32,678 nucleotides of DNA, from positions 13,633 through 46,310 of the forward strand of contig CABVRR010000020.1 in NCBI GenBank assembly GCA_902500705.1, read 5' to 3'. This document shows, in pieces, positions 32,626 to 32,678 of this stretch. A program made the translations under genes and the position numbers. The first letter of the stretch is position 1. Every line of letters starts with the position of its first letter. A model generated the notes under the pieces. It was given only the letters and a program-made list of their open reading frames with translations. It was not told where the DNA came from and searched no databases. Source of the stretch: an uncultured Nitrospira sp. Lineage in GTDB: Bacteria > Nitrospirota > Nitrospiria > Nitrospirales > Nitrospiraceae.

Positions 32626-32678
32626 TGGTGCCCAGAGGGAGGGTCGAACTCCCACTCTCTTGCGAGAACCGGATTTTG
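32626..32678 (-). tRNA. tRNA-Leu (anticodon CAA), 3' part; 5' part beyond window
   Basis: Read on the minus strand, the 3' end is complete: encoded CCA (32628-32626), discriminator A, acceptor strand TCTGGGC, and T-arm GGGAG-TTCGACC-CTCCC. Before this come a 15-base variable arm with a TCTC-GCAA-GAGA stem, typical of class II tRNAs, and the anticodon-stem strand TCCGG preceded by CAAAA. If positions 34-36 are CAA, this is the tRNA-Leu that reads UUG. The D-arm and 5' acceptor strand lie outside the window. Confidence 0.85.

Noticed and set aside
1..32678. CRISPR arrays, insertion sequences, prophage or toxin-antitoxin pairs
   Set aside because: No regularly spaced repeats, transposase or integrase motifs were seen, and the ribbon-helix-helix gene has no adjacent toxin-like gene.

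Overview
This window looks like a chromosomal segment of a Gram-negative bacterium with mid-range GC (mid-50s percent by eye). Protein character and gene order fit a Nitrospira-like member of the Nitrospirota best, but that is inference. There is a Wza-type outer-membrane export lipoprotein, Wzx/Wzy/Wzc polysaccharide machinery, glutamyl-tRNA-dependent haem synthesis with a cobA-hemD fusion, and the tilS-hpt-ftsH and ftsH-folP-glmM neighbourhoods. No transposase, integrase, phage gene or CRISPR array was found. All but one of the protein genes lie on the minus strand; the exception is an RsmI-like gene at 30411-31214. The window is almost fully coding. The longest gene-free stretch is 32339-32625, just under 300 bases.

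Region 1 (1-14130, minus) is one tightly packed exopolysaccharide operon. In transcription order it encodes a small ribbon-helix-helix protein, an HD-GYP protein, a Wza-like lipoprotein, a Wzc-like tyrosine autokinase, a Wzy/O-antigen-ligase-like membrane protein, two GT4 glycosyltransferases, a Wzx-like flippase, a GT2 glycosyltransferase, a methyltransferase, a GT39-like membrane glycosyltransferase, a second methyltransferase and a third GT4 enzyme that runs off the left edge. Many junctions overlap by 1-25 bases, which suggests translational coupling. The lead genes suggest DNA-binding control plus a cyclic-di-GMP input. The initiating sugar-phosphate transferase is not in the window.

Region 2 (14347-30348, minus) is a long housekeeping array. 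In transcription order it is ccsA/hemX-like, hemA, hemC, cobA-hemD fusion, CBS-domain protein, hemB, ribF, tilS, hpt, ftsH, folP, glmM, comEC. A strong sigma-70-like promoter (TTGACT-18-TATAAT, 30402-30431) stands in front of it, and a second likely promoter lies before ftsH. The first block makes tetrapyrroles from glutamyl-tRNA to uroporphyrinogen III and diverts some to precorrin-2. The rest supplies flavins, tRNA lysidine, purine salvage, membrane proteolysis, folate, peptidoglycan precursor and DNA uptake.

Region 3 (30411-32678) holds the divergent RsmI-family methyltransferase, a TusA-like protein convergent with and overlapping it, a strong hairpin terminator, a secreted protein of unknown function with its own promoter and a structured leader, and at the right edge the 3' part of a tRNA-Leu(CAA) gene.

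The items most worth a second look are: the regulator-headed polysaccharide operon with an array of TGTGC/GCACA half-sites before it; an HD-GYP protein with altered catalytic residues and a 12-base tandem duplication over its ribosome binding site; a 9-bp hairpin that buries the comEC ribosome binding site; a CcsA/HemX-like protein with a degraded tryptophan-rich motif next to hemA; and a haem promoter embedded in the start of a divergent RsmI-like gene.
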